A stretch of 64,000 nt of DNA from a bacterium (GCA_021803105.1 JAJZMC010000010.1:62001-126000); one strand, 5' to 3'; shown: positions 16,160 through 25,075, counted from the first letter of the stretch. A program made the numbers and translations. The notes: a model not told the origin generated them from the sequence alone.

Positions 16160-16188
16160 ATTTTATCAAATTAATGTCATAATGTCAA
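16160..16188 (-). promoter_or_regulatory. Promoter of the candidate ncRNA
   Basis: Minus strand: TTGACA (16183-16188), exactly 17 bases, TAAAAT (16160-16165). Initiation is expected near 16153. No protein-coding gene lies downstream before the terminator at 15838. Confidence 0.75.
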
Positions 16189-16257
16189 CTAATTAAATAT
16201 ATTTGCGATATACACAAAAATATATCATTACAAATAATCATTATTTAAGCCATATGT

Positions 16258-16263
16258 TAAAAT
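16258..16263 (+). promoter_or_regulatory. -10 element of the small membrane protein gene
   Basis: TAAAAT ends 6 bases before the ATG at 16270. No clear -35. A further TATAAT at 16111-16116 could also drive this gene. Confidence 0.4.
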
Positions 16264-16269
16264 ATAGAT

Positions 16270-16443
16270 ATGAAATTAACAATCATAATTAGTTTAACTA
16301 TTTTCGGCACAATAGGAAGTTATTTTGGAGAATTATTAGATCACGGTAATTGGTTAGGTGGATGGGGAATTATTTTAAGTACAATTGGTTCATTTTTTGG
16401 AATTTGGGTAGGTATTAAATTTTATAAAAACTATTTAGCTTAA
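16270..16443 (+). CDS. Small two-helix membrane protein (57 aa), function unknown
   Basis: Reads MKLTIIISLTIFGTIGSYFG, then ELLDHGNWLGGWGII and a second glycine-rich helix ending KFYKNYLA. There are two hydrophobic helices with glycine spacing, resembling in outline the GlsB/YeaQ-type small membrane proteins, though I would not assign the family. It lies between the candidate RNA and topA on the plus strand. A -10-like TAAAAT 6 bases upstream and codon use like its neighbours support it as a real gene. Confidence 0.65.
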   Translation: MKLTIIISLTIFGTIGSYFGELLDHGNWLGGWGIILSTIGSFFGIWVGIKFYKNYLA

Positions 16444-16534
16444 TTTTTTATTTTACTCCGTTATATAAATTAATTTTATAAATTACAGTATAATAATTTG
16501 CATAAAATTATTAAATACGCTTAAGTATAGTACT

Positions 16535-18832
16535 ATGAGTCAAAATTTAGTTATCGTAGAAAGCCCAGCCAAAGCTAAAACTATTCAACAGTTTTTAGGA
16601 AAAGACTACACCGTAAAAAGTAGCTTTGGTCATATTAGAGACCTACCTCAAAAAGGATTAAATATCGAAATAAACAACAACTTTAAACCAATTTATGATA
16701 TTTCAAATGATAAAAAAAAGATTGTCGCTGAACTTAAAAAATTAGCTAAAAACAATCAAGTTTGGCTAGCAAGTGATGAAGATAGAGAAGGTGAGGCTAT
16801 TGCCTGGCATTTAGCTCAAGCTCTTAAACTAGACATTGCTACTACTAAACGAATCGTTTTTCATGAAATTACCAAACCAGCTATTTTAAACGCAATATCT
16901 AATCCTAGGACTATTGACTTAAAACTAGTAGACGCCCAACAAGCCAGACGCATTTTAGACAGATTAGTTGGATATGAATTATCTCCAGTTCTTTGGAAAA
17001 AAATTAAAACCGGCTTAAGCGCAGGTAGAGTACAATCCGTTGCTGTTAGAATAATAGTCGACAGGGAAAGAGAAATTAATGATTCAGTCCAAACTGGCTA
17101 TTTTAAAATAATTGCTAATTTTATTATTCCAAACAATACTACACTATTAACTGCTGAACTTAACACTAAATTTAAAGATATTAACGCCGCTCAAAAGTGG
17201 TTAAACAACATTAGTAATGAAACCTTCATTATCGACTCAATAAAAACAAAAGACAGCGTAAAACAACCTGGTGCTCCTTTTACTACTTCAACCTTACAAC
17301 AAGAAGCTTCAAGGCGACTTAACTTTTCAGTTAGGCAAACCATGCTTATAGCTCAAAAATTATACGAAGCGGGCCATATAACATATATGCGTACTGATAG
17401 TACTCTACTATCTGACCAAGCAATAAATGAAACAAAAAATTACATCCTAAAAAATTTTTCTGCACAATATTATCAAAAACGTCAATTTAAAACAAAACAC
17501 TCCAGTGCTCAAGAAGCTCACGAAGCTATTCGACCTACAAATTTTAATAACTTATCTACACCATTAGACGAACCATCAAATCATCTTTATAATCTCATAT
17601 GGCAAAAAACAGTGGCTTCCCAGATGACACCAGCTAAATTAATTAAAACGGAAGCTATAATTAAAATTTCCAATAACAAAGAATTTTTTGTAGCTAGTGG
17701 TGAGATAATAAAATTTAAAGGTTTTTTAGAAGTTTATTCAGATAACAAAAATGAACGCATTCTACCTTCAATAAAACAATCAGAAAAATTAACCTATGAA
17801 ACTATTGAAGCTATTGAGACTTTTAATCGTCCTCCAGCCCGATACTCAGAAGCTACTTTAGTGAAAAAACTAGAAGATCTTGGTATTGGTCGTCCAAGTA
17901 CCTATGCACCGACTATTTCAACAATTCAATCTAGAGGTTACATAGAAAAAGTTAATTTAGAAGGTAAAAAACGTAACTCAACTAAACTAATCCTCTCAAA
18001 AGATAAAACGATTGACAAACAAAATGTGATGACTATAACTGGTGCTGATAAAAATAAACTAGTCCCAACCCCAATAGCCGAAGTAACAACAGATTTCTTA
18101 ATTAAACATTTTCCCACCATCGTAGATTACGATTTTACAGCAAAAATAGAAGCTGAATTTGACAAAATAGCTACTGGATCTGAAAAATGGGTAACAACTA
18201 TTAAATCATTCTATGAATCATTCCACCCACTTGTGGAACAATCAGAATCCATATCACGTAAAGAAGCCTCTCAAGCTAGATTACTTGGCGTAGATCCTAC
18301 TAGTGGTAAAAATATTTACGCCAGATTTGGAAAATACGGCCCAATGCTTCAAAAAGGTGATGGTGATGAACCAACTGATAAACCAACGTTTGCACCAATG
18401 CCTGTAGGTAAGACTATTATGACTATTACATTAAACCAAGCCATAGAAATGTTTAAATTACCTAGAGTTGTCGGTCAAACTAATGAAAAAGAAGACATTA
18501 TAGCCAATATTGGACGATTTGGACCGTATATTAGTGTAAATAAAACATTTATATCTATTAAGCCTCATGATCCTCTTACGATATCTCTGGATGAAGCCTT
18601 AGTCTTATATCAAGAAAAAATTGAAAAAGATAAAGCCAAAAACATAAAAACTTTTAAAAGCGGCCTAAAAATTATTAATGGCCCTTATGGCCCTTATATA
18701 ACAGACGGTAAAAAAAATGCCAGGATCTCTAAAACACAAGAACCGGATAAAATTACTGAAAAAGAAGCTCAAAAAATTTTAGATAATGCGCCAATTAAAA
18801 AAATTAAACGTAAATTTAAAAAAAATAAATAA
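16535..18832 (+). CDS. topA: DNA topoisomerase I
   Basis: A 765-residue type IA topoisomerase. The N-terminal TOPRIM domain begins VIVESPAKAKTIQ and includes DEDREGEAIAWH. The active-site tyrosine is in ITYMRTDS (about residue 285), followed by HEAIRPT. The C-terminal zinc ribbons of E. coli TopA are absent; several TopA C-terminal repeats are there instead (FGKYGPML, FGPYIS, GPYGPYIT) with a lysine-rich end. It relaxes negative supercoils. A TATAAT at 16489-16494 may be its promoter. Motifs are complete and the start is supported by the immediate IVESPAK context. Confidence 0.96.
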   Translation: MSQNLVIVESPAKAKTIQQFLGKDYTVKSSFGHIRDLPQKGLNIEINNNFKPIYDISNDKKKIVAELKKLAKNNQVWLASDEDREGEAIAWHLAQALKLDIATTKRIVFHEITKPAILNAISNPRTIDLKLVDAQQARRILDRLVGYELSPVLWKKIKTGLSAGRVQSVAVRIIVDREREINDSVQTGYFKIIANFIIPNNTTLLTAELNTKFKDINAAQKWLNNISNETFIIDSIKTKDSVKQPGAPFTTSTLQQEASRRLNFSVRQTMLIAQKLYEAGHITYMRTDSTLLSDQAINETKNYILKNFSAQYYQKRQFKTKHSSAQEAHEAIRPTNFNNLSTPLDEPSNHLYNLIWQKTVASQMTPAKLIKTEAIIKISNNKEFFVASGEIIKFKGFLEVYSDNKNERILPSIKQSEKLTYETIEAIETFNRPPARYSEATLVKKLEDLGIGRPSTYAPTISTIQSRGYIEKVNLEGKKRNSTKLILSKDKTIDKQNVMTITGADKNKLVPTPIAEVTTDFLIKHFPTIVDYDFTAKIEAEFDKIATGSEKWVTTIKSFYESFHPLVEQSESISRKEASQARLLGVDPTSGKNIYARFGKYGPMLQKGDGDEPTDKPTFAPMPVGKTIMTITLNQAIEMFKLPRVVGQTNEKEDIIANIGRFGPYISVNKTFISIKPHDPLTISLDEALVLYQEKIEKDKAKNIKTFKSGLKIINGPYGPYITDGKKNARISKTQEPDKITEKEAQKILDNAPIKKIKRKFKKNK

Positions 18833-18864
18833 TAATATACAATCTTGATAATTAGTAAAAGTAA

Positions 18865-18973
18865 TTGACTAATAGTATTTTTACAACATATAATACGTAA
18901 AGTAGTCATTTATATGCTAAAATATATTCATAGTAATAATCTAATTGACTTTTTCGAGTAATCATTATATAAT
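18865..18973 (+). promoter_or_regulatory. Two tandem promoters before the sigma4/HARE gene
   Basis: Upstream promoter: TTGACT (18865-18870), 18 bases, TATAAT (18889-18894). Downstream promoter: TTGACT (18945-18950), 17 bases, TATAAT (18968-18973), which would start about 14 bases before the ATG at 18994. Two near-consensus promoters 80 bases apart suggest strong or dual control of this regulator. Confidence 0.65.
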
Positions 18974-18993
18974 TTAAACTAAACCACTTCATT

Positions 18994-20037
18994 ATGAGTA
19001 AACAATTAATTACAAACCAAATAAACACCACTGATTTAATTAAGAAACTATTAAATAACATCAGCCAGGAAAGAGAACGAGAAATTATTGCTCGTCGTTT
19101 TGGGTTATTTGATAGAAAAGAAACACTTGAGCAAATCGGTGAAATGCTTGGTATTACCAGAGAAAGAGTAAGACAACTTGAAAAAACAGTTACATTAAAG
19201 CTAAAACTAGTTACTGAGGAAGGTAAAATACCAGATTTTTTACTCTTTATCGACAACCTTACAAGTGTGTTAACACAATATGGTGATATCTTAAAAATAA
19301 ACGATATTAGTGATAAACTCTATAAAACCCAAGATAAAACCGAACAATCTAGAATTATGTTTCTAGCCTTAATGTCTTCTAAAATGATTGTTTTAAATGA
19401 AAATGATAATTATTACAATTCAATCGCTCTAAAATCAACATTTACTGATAAAAAACTACTAAACGCAATAGACAATATTGTTAATGTTATTCAAAAAAAG
19501 GGAAGTCCAGTTTCCATTAATGACCTAATAAAACTTACCAATAACTCTGATTCAAAACAACTTGAATCACTGGCCAATATTTCAAAAAAAATAGCATATT
19601 TAAATAAATATTGGGGGCTTACAAAATGGCCAACAGTGAATCCAAGAAACATAAGAGATAAAATTTATGTTATTTTGAAAGAAAACAACAATCATATGCA
19701 TTTTAATGAAATAGCAAGCGCTATCAAAAAAAGTGATTTCAAGCGAAAAAATGTAACTACACAAGCCATTCACAATGAACTTATCAAAGACAAAAGATTC
19801 GTTTTAGTAGGACGTGGTATATACGCACTAACAGAATGGGGTTATCAAAAAGGTACGGTAGCTGATATTATTACTAAAATACTTCAAGATGCAAATGAAC
19901 CTCTACACAGAGATGAAATAGTAAAAAGAGTCTTAAAAGATAGATTCGTCAAAGAGACTACTATACTATTAAACCTCCAAGGAAAATCTCAATTTAAAAG
20001 AGTAGCCAAAGCCACATACAGCTTAGCAAAAAATTAA
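18994..20037 (+). CDS. Sigma-70 region 4 plus HARE-HTH domain protein
   Basis: A 347-residue protein. Residues of about 15-75 are a sigma-70 region 4 helix-turn-helix (EREREIIARRFGL, then TLEQIGEMLGITRERVRQLE). The C-terminal half holds at least one and probably two HARE-HTH winged helices (HMHFNEIASAI with VGRGIYAL, and PLHRDEIVKRVL with ATYSLA), the fold of the Firmicutes RNA polymerase delta subunit RpoE. There is no region 2, so it cannot act alone as a sigma factor. It probably modulates RNA polymerase or binds DNA near promoters. Tandem promoters suggest it is well expressed. Confidence 0.82.
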   Translation: MSKQLITNQINTTDLIKKLLNNISQEREREIIARRFGLFDRKETLEQIGEMLGITRERVRQLEKTVTLKLKLVTEEGKIPDFLLFIDNLTSVLTQYGDILKINDISDKLYKTQDKTEQSRIMFLALMSSKMIVLNENDNYYNSIALKSTFTDKKLLNAIDNIVNVIQKKGSPVSINDLIKLTNNSDSKQLESLANISKKIAYLNKYWGLTKWPTVNPRNIRDKIYVILKENNNHMHFNEIASAIKKSDFKRKNVTTQAIHNELIKDKRFVLVGRGIYALTEWGYQKGTVADIITKILQDANEPLHRDEIVKRVLKDRFVKETTILLNLQGKSQFKRVAKATYSLAKN

Positions 20038-20111
20038 ATACAAAAACCATACATTTTACGAACACACAATAATTAGTTACTATTAGAAGAAGAGTAGAAA
20101 TTTTAATAAAC

Positions 20112-20138
20112 AATCTAAAAGAGAAGTAATTTTAGATT
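20112..20138 (+). terminator. Possible terminator hairpin after the sigma4/HARE gene
   Basis: AATCTAAAA (20112-20120) pairs with TTTTAGATT (20130-20138), about 75 bases after the stop codon. GC content is low and the U-tract poor, so termination efficiency is uncertain. Confidence 0.4.
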
Positions 20139-20172
20139 ATTAATAATTATTGATTAAAATAATTATTAATAA
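20137..20172. repeat. 15-bp perfect inverted repeat of pure A/T
   Basis: TTATTAATAATTATT (20137-20151) and its exact complement (20158-20172) are separated by six bases. It overlaps the preceding hairpin by two bases, so the two stems are nearly coaxial. Confidence 0.8.
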
Positions 20173-20473
20173 AAGTTTAATAACAGAAGAGCACTATAAA
20201 ACAACCCTCAACAATAAACACAAACCCAATGTCGTACAATGTATATTTTACGACTCTAGTATGTTAATACAGAACGAGTTACAATTCAACTACTACACTT
20301 CTAAGTAGGGTATAACTATTACAATCGTTTCAAAAATACTTTAATTACACTAATAAAAATTAACATCTTGTTTTCATAATACTACTACAATCTATATCTA
20401 TGTGAGATTCGTATCCGTATATTCAGCTAGATATCAACTAGTGTCAAAATTAACTCATAAAACGCTATTTGAC

Positions 20474-20482
20474 TTATCCACA
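20474..20482 (+). promoter_or_regulatory. DnaA box
   Basis: Perfect match to TTATCCACA, isolated, in the spacer downstream of ftsQ. Confidence 0.45.
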
Positions 20483-20650
20483 GTTTTATATTATTTTATA
20501 TGTTTTTTAACTAATTTTATATTTTTTGCTCCCCACCCTTTTATATAATTTTTTATATTAATTTTGACTTTTGCATTATTATATTAGTTTATATACTTTT
20601 TTATCAAAACTTTTTCTTAAGTAACCCCATAAACAAAAAACGAACAGAAG

Positions 20651-20681
20651 GGGCAGAGTCTACTTATAATAAGCTCTGCCC
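20651..20681 (-). terminator. Terminator at the end of the dcw cluster (ftsQ)
   Basis: GGGCAGAG (20651-20658) pairs with CTCTGCCC (20674-20681), with an inner CTTAT/ATAAG stem. It contains the ftsQ stop codon and is followed on the minus strand by a run of T about 10 bases on. Confidence 0.8.
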
Positions 20682-21589
20682 GGTATTCTTACATCAATAT
20701 ATTGACTCGGTGATTGATTATGTAATGATAAATTATGTATGACAGCTAAGTACGTCCCTATCTGGAGTAAAGGATTGTTCGATTGTAAATCAAATTTTAC
20801 ATAATATTTTGTATTGGTTATATAAGCATCAAGTTCATTGGCTCCTGGTAACACCTCAAAATAATTGACAGTGATTTTTTTTAGTTTTAGTTCGTATGTA
20901 ACATCATTAATAAAATTAACAATTGATGGTGTTAAAATATTATCACCAATTGCTAACTTCACAGATATTGGATAATTTACAATAATTAGTCCAGATGATG
21001 CCTTATTTATATTATCGATAGATACAACCCTACCCTGTCCGTCAACTAAACCAGCATTATAAGTAGTCGACAAGAACAATCTAGGTGATGAAGTAGTAAT
21101 ATCAATATTCAAACTATTACCAACTAAAGGTACATTGGCTTTAACGCTAACAATCGTCGGATACTTACTTTCAAGTACTTTGGCAATATTATTCACATTA
21201 ACTGTTAATTTATTATGATTAAACCAAGAACTAGCGAGCTGTTGATCGATTATTTTTTGATAAATCATCGAATTAAATTGAGTATTATTATTTAATACTT
21301 TTACTTGAGCCACAGTAGATAATGACAATAATCTAATACCTGCAACTATTATAACTGACCATATAAATAACTCTACTATTCTTCTAATCCAAAACTTAGT
21401 TATATTTATCTCTGTTATATGATTAATATCAGTCTCATCTTTTTTAAATTTTATATTAGTTGATTGCTGTTTAGCTTGTTCTAAACTAACAGAATGATAC
21501 AAATAACGACGATTTTCTAATTGTCGGCTACTATAAGCACGCTGCCTTCCAATTACTTTATTGTTATTCTTTTTTTTAAATTTAAACAT
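20660..21589 (-). CDS. ftsQ: FtsQ/DivIB cell division protein
   Basis: A 309-residue bitopic protein: a basic cytoplasmic N-terminus of about 95 residues, one transmembrane helix (RRIVELFIWSVIIVAGIRLL), then a POTRA domain beginning VAQVKVLNNN and an FtsQ beta domain (LVDGQGRVV). FtsQ links FtsL/FtsB to the divisome and helps control septal wall synthesis. It overlaps murG by 8 bases and is the last gene of the cluster. ftsA and ftsZ, which often follow, are not here; a terminator overlaps its stop. Confidence 0.88.
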   Translation of the reverse strand: MFKFKKKNNNKVIGRQRAYSSRQLENRRYLYHSVSLEQAKQQSTNIKFKKDETDINHITEINITKFWIRRIVELFIWSVIIVAGIRLLSLSTVAQVKVLNNNTQFNSMIYQKIIDQQLASSWFNHNKLTVNVNNIAKVLESKYPTIVSVKANVPLVGNSLNIDITTSSPRLFLSTTYNAGLVDGQGRVVSIDNINKASSGLIIVNYPISVKLAIGDNILTPSIVNFINDVTYELKLKKITVNYFEVLPGANELDAYITNTKYYVKFDLQSNNPLLQIGTYLAVIHNLSLHNQSPSQYIDVRIPGRAYYK

Positions 21590-22754
21590 GTTTATCTTGT
21601 AAAATTAAATTAACTAATTTCTTGGTAGCATCAGGCTGAGCTTCTTTTAAAATATTGCTAATCAATTTTTCTTTCAATTTATCATCATGTAATAATTTTA
21701 TAATACTATTAAAAAGTAAATGCGGATCACTTTTTAATTCATTTTCCTGTAAAACTATAGCTGCCTGATGGTCACTCAAATAATTAGCATTTTTTAATTG
21801 ATGTCCATTAGCTAATGAAGGGCTGGGAATTATAATACAAGCCTTACCTTGAATTGCAAACTCAGCTATATTAGTCGCTCCCGCTCTTGAAACAATAACA
21901 TCAGCAACACCACTATATTTATAAACATCTTTTATAAACCCAAACACCCGTACTCTACTTCTTAATTTAACAGACAGTATACTCGTATCATCATATTTTA
22001 CAGACATAACAGTTTCATTATTACCACCAACCAAATGGATAATAACTAATTTTGGTTCTTGTTCTAGTAATTCTTTTACTATTTTTAAAAATATCAAATT
22101 TATATTAACTGCTCCCAAACCACCACCAATGATTAACAAAACTTTATTATCAGAATTCAAATTTAATTCTTTTAAATACTTCTGTTTTAAATTAAAATCA
22201 ACACGACTAAAATTTGAAGACACCGGTATACCAGTAACAATAGTTTTAGACTGAATATATGGATATATTTTTGCATCTAGTGCTACAGCGTTAAATTTCG
22301 CTTTTTTAGAAATTAATTTGTTGGCTAAACTAGGTGTTGAATCAGAATCATGCGTAATATAAGGAACCTTTTTTAACCTAGCGGCCAAAGCAACTGGTAC
22401 ACTCACATACCCTCCCCTACTAAATAAAATATCAGGTTTGACTTTTTGAATTATAAAATAACTTTGAATGATGCCTATAATAAAATAAATAAAATCTCGA
22501 CAATTTTTTAAAACTGTTTTTATATCTAGTAACTGAAATAGTCCTTCCCCATGATAACGACGAAATTTTCCAGCAAAAATAGAAAAACTTTGATTAATGT
22601 TATCATCAGAATTAATAAACTTTACTAAATCATCGCTTTTTTGACCAATATAAATAATAGTATTTTTAGGGTCCCGTTTTTTAATCTCAGCCGCGACGGC
22701 CAAAATTGGAGTGATATGCCCCCCTGACCCGCCTCCGGTTACCAAAATCTTCAT
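21582..22754 (-). CDS. murG: MurG, lipid II-forming GlcNAc transferase
   Basis: About 390 residues from the ATG at 22754 (MKILVTGGGSGGH). The glycine-rich GGGSGGHITP loop is at the N-terminus, GGGLGAVNIN begins the second Rossmann half, and the UDP-GlcNAc-binding motif SRAGATNIAEF is near residue 285. It transfers GlcNAc to lipid I at the cytoplasmic membrane face. The start overlaps the end of ftsW by 68 bases, so the two are translationally coupled. An in-frame start at 22778 would add eight basic residues and is less likely. Confidence 0.95.
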   Translation of the reverse strand: MKILVTGGGSGGHITPILAVAAEIKKRDPKNTIIYIGQKSDDLVKFINSDDNINQSFSIFAGKFRRYHGEGLFQLLDIKTVLKNCRDFIYFIIGIIQSYFIIQKVKPDILFSRGGYVSVPVALAARLKKVPYITHDSDSTPSLANKLISKKAKFNAVALDAKIYPYIQSKTIVTGIPVSSNFSRVDFNLKQKYLKELNLNSDNKVLLIIGGGLGAVNINLIFLKIVKELLEQEPKLVIIHLVGGNNETVMSVKYDDTSILSVKLRSRVRVFGFIKDVYKYSGVADVIVSRAGATNIAEFAIQGKACIIIPSPSLANGHQLKNANYLSDHQAAIVLQENELKSDPHLLFNSIIKLLHDDKLKEKLISNILKEAQPDATKKLVNLILQDKHV

Positions 22755-23985
22755 TACTTTTACCTTTCTTGGTATCATTATTTATTTCTACTGGCTTAAG
22801 ACTAGTATAGCGTGAAATTTGAAAAACTAAACCAACTGCTGCCGTAGAAAATACTATACTAGTTCCACCATAACTAATAAAAGGCAGTGTAATACCTTTT
22901 AAAGGAAATAGCCCTAACATTGAACCAATATTAATAAGTGTCTGTATACTAAGCCAAGTAAAAATTCCAATTACTATTAAACGCAAAAAATCATCTTCTA
23001 ACCTCTCTGAAACATTTTTCAAATGATTAAAAAGCATGAAAAAAATCCCAATTAATATAACACCACCAACAAAACCGAATTTTTCGGCAAATATAGCAAA
23101 AATTGAATCATTAGATGCTTCAGGTACATAACCATAAGCTTGAACACTTTTACCAAGACCAAGACCAACCAATCCTCCTGACCCAACTGAAATTAAAGAT
23201 TGACAAGCCTGATAACTACTACCCTGACAATTTGAGTGAGGGTGTAAATAAGTTTGAACTCTAGCCAATCGATAAGGCGAACTAACAACAGCAATAACCA
23301 CTCCGATCATAATGATAACAAAAATAATAATTAATCTCTTAAGAGGCATGCCAGCAACATAGGCCATTGCACTCATTATGGCAACTATGACACCCATTGA
23401 ACCTAAATCACTCTGTACACCAACGATAATAACCCCCAAAATAACTAAAGAAACAGCTAACGGCACAAAAACAGCTCGAGTGTTTTTAATCAATCCTTGT
23501 TTTATTTTCATCGCTAAAAAACCAGCTATCCAGATAATTACCGCAAGTGTTACAACATCAACGGATTGAAAAGAAAAACTTCCCAGTCTAACCCAACGAT
23601 GAGCTGGATAATTAGGATTAACTGGTAAGACAATAGCTGCCAGTGTAGTTAAAGCAGCAAAAGCAACCAACAACTTATAGGTATTTTTCCACCATATTAA
23701 TGGCACTCTAGTAGCAATCAAAAAACCAATCAGACCTAAAGAAACAGCAATTAACTGTTTATAAGCGAAATAATTAGTACTAACACCATACGTAATAGCT
23801 AACGCTGGTCCAATAGAGTAAATAACAATTAAACCTACTAACATTAACATTATAGTCAAAACTAATAACCAATAATCTGGCTTATGTCTACGTCCAATTT
23901 TTAATGGATCGCCACTAGATTGAAGCATCTCAAAATACCGACTTATTTTTTTTCTAATTGTTTGCCTAACAGACATATCTGGCAT
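22687..23985 (-). CDS. ftsW: FtsW, SEDS peptidoglycan polymerase/division protein
   Basis: A 432-residue protein with about ten transmembrane helices. SEDS features are present: LVGLIVIYSIGPA in the first helix, the VQSDLGSMGV aspartate segment, the extracellular YVPEASNDSIFAIFAEKFGF stretch (split here for length), and LPFISYGGTS. FtsW polymerises glycan strands with its partner transpeptidase FtsI, encoded two genes upstream. A 45-residue basic cytoplasmic N-terminus precedes the first helix. The C-terminal tail overlaps murG. Confidence 0.94.
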   Translation of the reverse strand: MPDMSVRQTIRKKISRYFEMLQSSGDPLKIGRRHKPDYWLLVLTIMLMLVGLIVIYSIGPALAITYGVSTNYFAYKQLIAVSLGLIGFLIATRVPLIWWKNTYKLLVAFAALTTLAAIVLPVNPNYPAHRWVRLGSFSFQSVDVVTLAVIIWIAGFLAMKIKQGLIKNTRAVFVPLAVSLVILGVIIVGVQSDLGSMGVIVAIMSAMAYVAGMPLKRLIIIFVIIMIGVVIAVVSSPYRLARVQTYLHPHSNCQGSSYQACQSLISVGSGGLVGLGLGKSVQAYGYVPEASNDSIFAIFAEKFGFVGGVILIGIFFMLFNHLKNVSERLEDDFLRLIVIGIFTWLSIQTLINIGSMLGLFPLKGITLPFISYGGTSIVFSTAAVGLVFQISRYTSLKPVEINNDTKKGKSNEDFGNRRRVRGAYHSNFGRRG

Positions 23986-23994
23986 AATAATTAA

Positions 23995-25032
23995 CTAAAG
24001 CCTATTAATTAAGAATATGACTAAACCAAAAACTGCTGCAACTTGACCAATAATCCAAAATCTCATCGTAACCTTTGTTTCAGGCCAACCTATGGCCTCA
24101 AAATGATGGTGAATTGGAGATGACAGAAACACTTTCTTACCATGCCTTAATTTTTTAGAAAGCCGATTAATAACTACCGAGCCTGTTTCAGCAACATAGA
24201 CAATTCCAATAATTGGTAAAATATAAACGGTGTTAGTTTGCATTGCAATAATACCTAAAGCAGTTCCTAGAGCAAAAGATCCAATATCCCCCATATAAAA
24301 CCGAGCTGGAAAAATATTAAACCAAGTATAACTTAATAATGCGCCTACAATAATAAAACAGAAAATTGCTAATTGGTATTGATGTTCAATAGTTGCTATA
24401 ACACTATATACAGCAAAAGATGAAGTTAAAAGACCTCCCGCTAAACCATCTAACCCATCACTAATATTAACTGCATTAGATGTAGCTATAACCACTAACC
24501 AAAATAATGGGATAATTAATATCCCAATATTTAAATTATGTATATAAGGTATAAAAATAGTATGAACACCCAATTTATCATAGAACCACCAACCACCAAC
24601 AAGAGAAACTATGCTATATAATAAAAATTTATAACGAGCTGACATACCTGCAATACCACCGTTACTTCTGATATTTAATAAATCATCAATCATTCCAACT
24701 AAACCAGCTCCAACTAAACCAGCTAATGGTAACCAAGTTTCGCTTCGATTTAAATCATATATCAACACCACTATACTAATAGCAATAACAAATATTAAAC
24801 CAGCCATCGTTGGAATCAACCTTTTATGCTTTTCGGCATGCAGTCTCTGATAAACAATAGCTTTACCTCCTGACCAGGCATCAGTTCGAGGTTTCTTCCA
24901 CCATTTATAATGATAAGCAAAATACGTATAAATAGGTGTTATAATCATTGCCAGACTAAAACTTAAGAATGTTAAAGTTAACAAACGAATTAAAAAATGT
25001 AGTGTAAGTGCAAAATGTAGTGTAGCATTCAT
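23995..25032 (-). CDS. mraY: MraY, phospho-MurNAc-pentapeptide transferase
   Basis: A 345-residue polytopic enzyme with MraY motifs NISDGLDGLAGG and YMGDIGSFALG and a late SSPIHHHFE motif, carrying the catalytic aspartates and histidines. It makes lipid I from UDP-MurNAc-pentapeptide and undecaprenyl phosphate. The first 17 residues include a small tandem duplication (TLHF twice). A perfect 26-bp palindrome and TATAAT-like sequences lie upstream, so it may have its own promoter within the cluster. Confidence 0.95.
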   Translation of the reverse strand: MNATLHFALTLHFLIRLLTLTFLSFSLAMIITPIYTYFAYHYKWWKKPRTDAWSGGKAIVYQRLHAEKHKRLIPTMAGLIFVIAISIVVLIYDLNRSETWLPLAGLVGAGLVGMIDDLLNIRSNGGIAGMSARYKFLLYSIVSLVGGWWFYDKLGVHTIFIPYIHNLNIGILIIPLFWLVVIATSNAVNISDGLDGLAGGLLTSSFAVYSVIATIEHQYQLAIFCFIIVGALLSYTWFNIFPARFYMGDIGSFALGTALGIIAMQTNTVYILPIIGIVYVAETGSVVINRLSKKLRHGKKVFLSSPIHHHFEAIGWPETKVTMRFWIIGQVAAVFGLVIFLINRL

Positions 25033-25075
25033 TTTTGTTTATTTAAATTTCTTTCATTAAATTATATCAAATTAT

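Larger units (their letters stand above)
20038..20659. other. 622-base AT-rich intergenic region between convergent genes
   Basis: There is no reading frame of note. It holds two hairpins after the sigma4/HARE gene (20112-20138 and 20137-20172), an inverted pair GTCGTA/TACGAC near 20230-20255, one perfect DnaA box (TTATCCACA, 20474-20482), and poly-pyrimidine AT-rich DNA up to the ftsQ terminator. One DnaA box is too few to call an origin. Confidence 0.5.

Noticed and set aside
15796-16188. tmRNA, RNase P RNA, SRP RNA or 6S RNA
   Set aside because: No T-arm TTCGA, tag frame, ACAGAA, GAGGAAAG, or SRP GGAA loop context was found on either strand, although a very divergent form cannot be excluded by eye.
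17938-18120. 60-codon minus-strand frame inside topA
   Set aside because: Antisense shadow of a highly conserved gene, with no promoter or ribosome site.
18906-19256. 116-codon minus-strand frame over the start of the sigma4/HARE gene
   Set aside because: Overlaps the strongly supported HTH coding region and its two promoters; serine/phenylalanine-rich composition is typical of an antisense shadow.
20038-20659. Replication origin
   Set aside because: Only one perfect DnaA box, and no dnaA, dnaN or other origin-linked genes nearby.
23378-23569. Plus-strand frame inside ftsW
   Set aside because: Antisense shadow of transmembrane codons; Thr/Ile-rich without recognisable features.
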